12,871 nt of DNA from Candidatus Cloacimonadota bacterium (GTDB lineage: Bacteria; Cloacimonadota; Cloacimonadia; Cloacimonadales; JAFGVF01), in the NCBI GenBank assembly GCA_016938155.1, contig JAFGVF010000353.1, positions 1-12,871 on the forward strand, written 5' to 3'. A program made the position numbers and the translations under genes. Below, piece after piece: positions 12,108 through 12,871 of the stretch. The notes beneath the pieces are model-generated. The model was not told the DNA's origin. It worked only from the letters and a program-made list of their open reading frames with translations, and did no database searches. The number at the start of each line of letters is the position of its first letter. Within the stretch, counting starts at the first letter, position 1.

Positions 12108-12871
12108 ATGAAAAAGACCGTATTATTAATCATAGCCCTTTTCCCGATCATCCTTTTGAATGGGATAACATTGCAGGAATGTCTGATAAATCTCCGACAG
12201 CATACCCCTTCATCAGAGCAGATAATGCTTTATGAGAAGCAGAAGGAAATGACTGACAAGAAACTCAATGCTAACTATCTGCCCTCTCTTTATCTGGTCG
12301 GGGATGCCGGCTATAACAGCGAGGTTACGGCAATAGACTTAGGATCAAATCTTCCTGTCAATCCACCTACTCCCGATAATGACCGTGAAAGCATCGGAGT
12401 AGAACTAAAACAGCTTATCTGGGATGGAGGAATCACATCTCTGTCAAAGAAGATGAACCGACTGGAATCGGAATCCGGTGTACTTGAGGCAGAGACAACA
12501 ATGCACAACCGCGAAATTGAGGCTGCAAATCTGTATTATAAAATCATTAACCTGACCGAGACCATCTCCATCACCGAACTGCAGAAAGCGAATCTAAATG
12601 TTCGTTCACAGCAGACAGAATCACTTCTCCGTAACGGGCTTCGAGAAAACAGCGATGTCAGCTTAATTAGATGCGACCTGCTCACCCTTGATAACAATCT
12701 TGCAGGTCTGGAAAATGAGAAAAAGGCTTCTATCGAACAACTTGCTTCTTTATGCAACTTCAATCTTGATGAGACAACTGATTTTATCCTGCCTGTTCTC
12801 CCTGAAAGCACGGACAACCTCATCTCCAGAAATGAGATAATCCGTCTGGAAACACTTGCCTCACTTCAGAA
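12108..12871 (+). CDS. TolC-family outer-membrane efflux protein (5' part only)
   Basis: An open frame starts at ATG 12108 and runs off the window end after 254 codons with no stop. Residues 1-19 (MKKTV, a hydrophobic stretch, then LNG) form a signal peptide for export across the inner membrane. TolC-family features follow: YLPSLYLVGDAGYNS (57-71), the first strand after an opening helix of about 30 residues; the conserved-style GVELKQLIWDGG (97-108) that leads into the long periplasmic helix; then a helical stretch with LRNGLRENSDVSLIRCDLL (173-191). Members form trimeric channels through the outer membrane for RND, ABC or MFS pumps. AGGAG (12098-12102), 5 bp before the ATG and inside the end of tetR, supports the start. 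Downstream genes for a membrane-fusion protein and a pump are expected outside the window. Confidence 0.87.
   Translation, partial: MKKTVLLIIALFPIILLNGITLQECLINLRQHTPSSEQIMLYEKQKEMTDKKLNANYLPSLYLVGDAGYNSEVTAIDLGSNLPVNPPTPDNDRESIGVELKQLIWDGGITSLSKKMNRLESESGVLEAETTMHNREIEAANLYYKIINLTETISITELQKANLNVRSQQTESLLRNGLRENSDVSLIRCDLLTLDNNLAGLENEKKASIEQLASLCNFNLDETTDFILPVLPESTDNLISRNEIIRLETLASLQ

Overview
The window is a piece of a bacterial chromosome of moderate-to-low GC with standard stop codons (TAA, TAG and TGA all end genes) and clear AGGAGG-type ribosome binding sites. The gene content (an hrcA-grpE-dnaK cluster, a large receiver plus PEP/pyruvate-dikinase-type ATP-binding protein like those of Bacteroidetes and relatives, and hairpin-rich intergenic DNA) suggests a member of the FCB assemblage, possibly Candidatus Cloacimonadota. 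That assignment is an inference from gene style and was not tested by a search.

Layout. Bases 1-424 hold no supported gene. They carry a compact repeat structure (a 17-bp inverted repeat enclosing an 11-bp-period array) and then a promoter and a degenerate CIRCE operator. Bases 425-4067 are the heat-shock operon hrcA-grpE-dnaK, with gaps of only 11 and 17 bp, closed by a strong 12-bp-stem terminator. Bases 4290-6193 are a second transcription unit, dnaJ-rsmE, with its own sigma70-like promoter and no visible CIRCE. Two minus-strand genes follow. One encodes a 987-residue protein with two receiver-like domains fused to a PEP-synthase/PPDK-type ATP-grasp region (6456-9419). The other encodes a DUF523 (TudS-like)-DUF1722 fusion (9579-10553). 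A gene-free stretch of about 930 bp (10560-11491) contains a second 11-bp-period array and several AT-rich palindromes. The window ends with a TetR-family regulator and the first 254 codons of a TolC-type outer-membrane efflux protein, one base apart.

How the genes work together. HrcA should repress its own operon through the CIRCE-like site. GrpE, DnaK and DnaJ form the complete Hsp70 folding cycle, but DnaJ appears to be uncoupled from HrcA control. RsmE methylates 16S rRNA and rides on the dnaJ transcript. The TetR-TolC pair looks like the start of a self-regulated efflux operon that continues beyond the window.

Most worth a second look: the receiver/ATP-grasp hybrid, which lacks the phosphohistidine and PEP-binding domains of true dikinases; two intergenic arrays with the same unusual 11-bp period and a common TCCCGT core; four copies of a 14-bp motif downstream of rsmE, two of which can pair into a terminator-like hairpin; and a double hairpin with complementary loops between the two minus-strand genes. 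None of these is demonstrated to be a new system. They are sequence patterns with checkable predictions.
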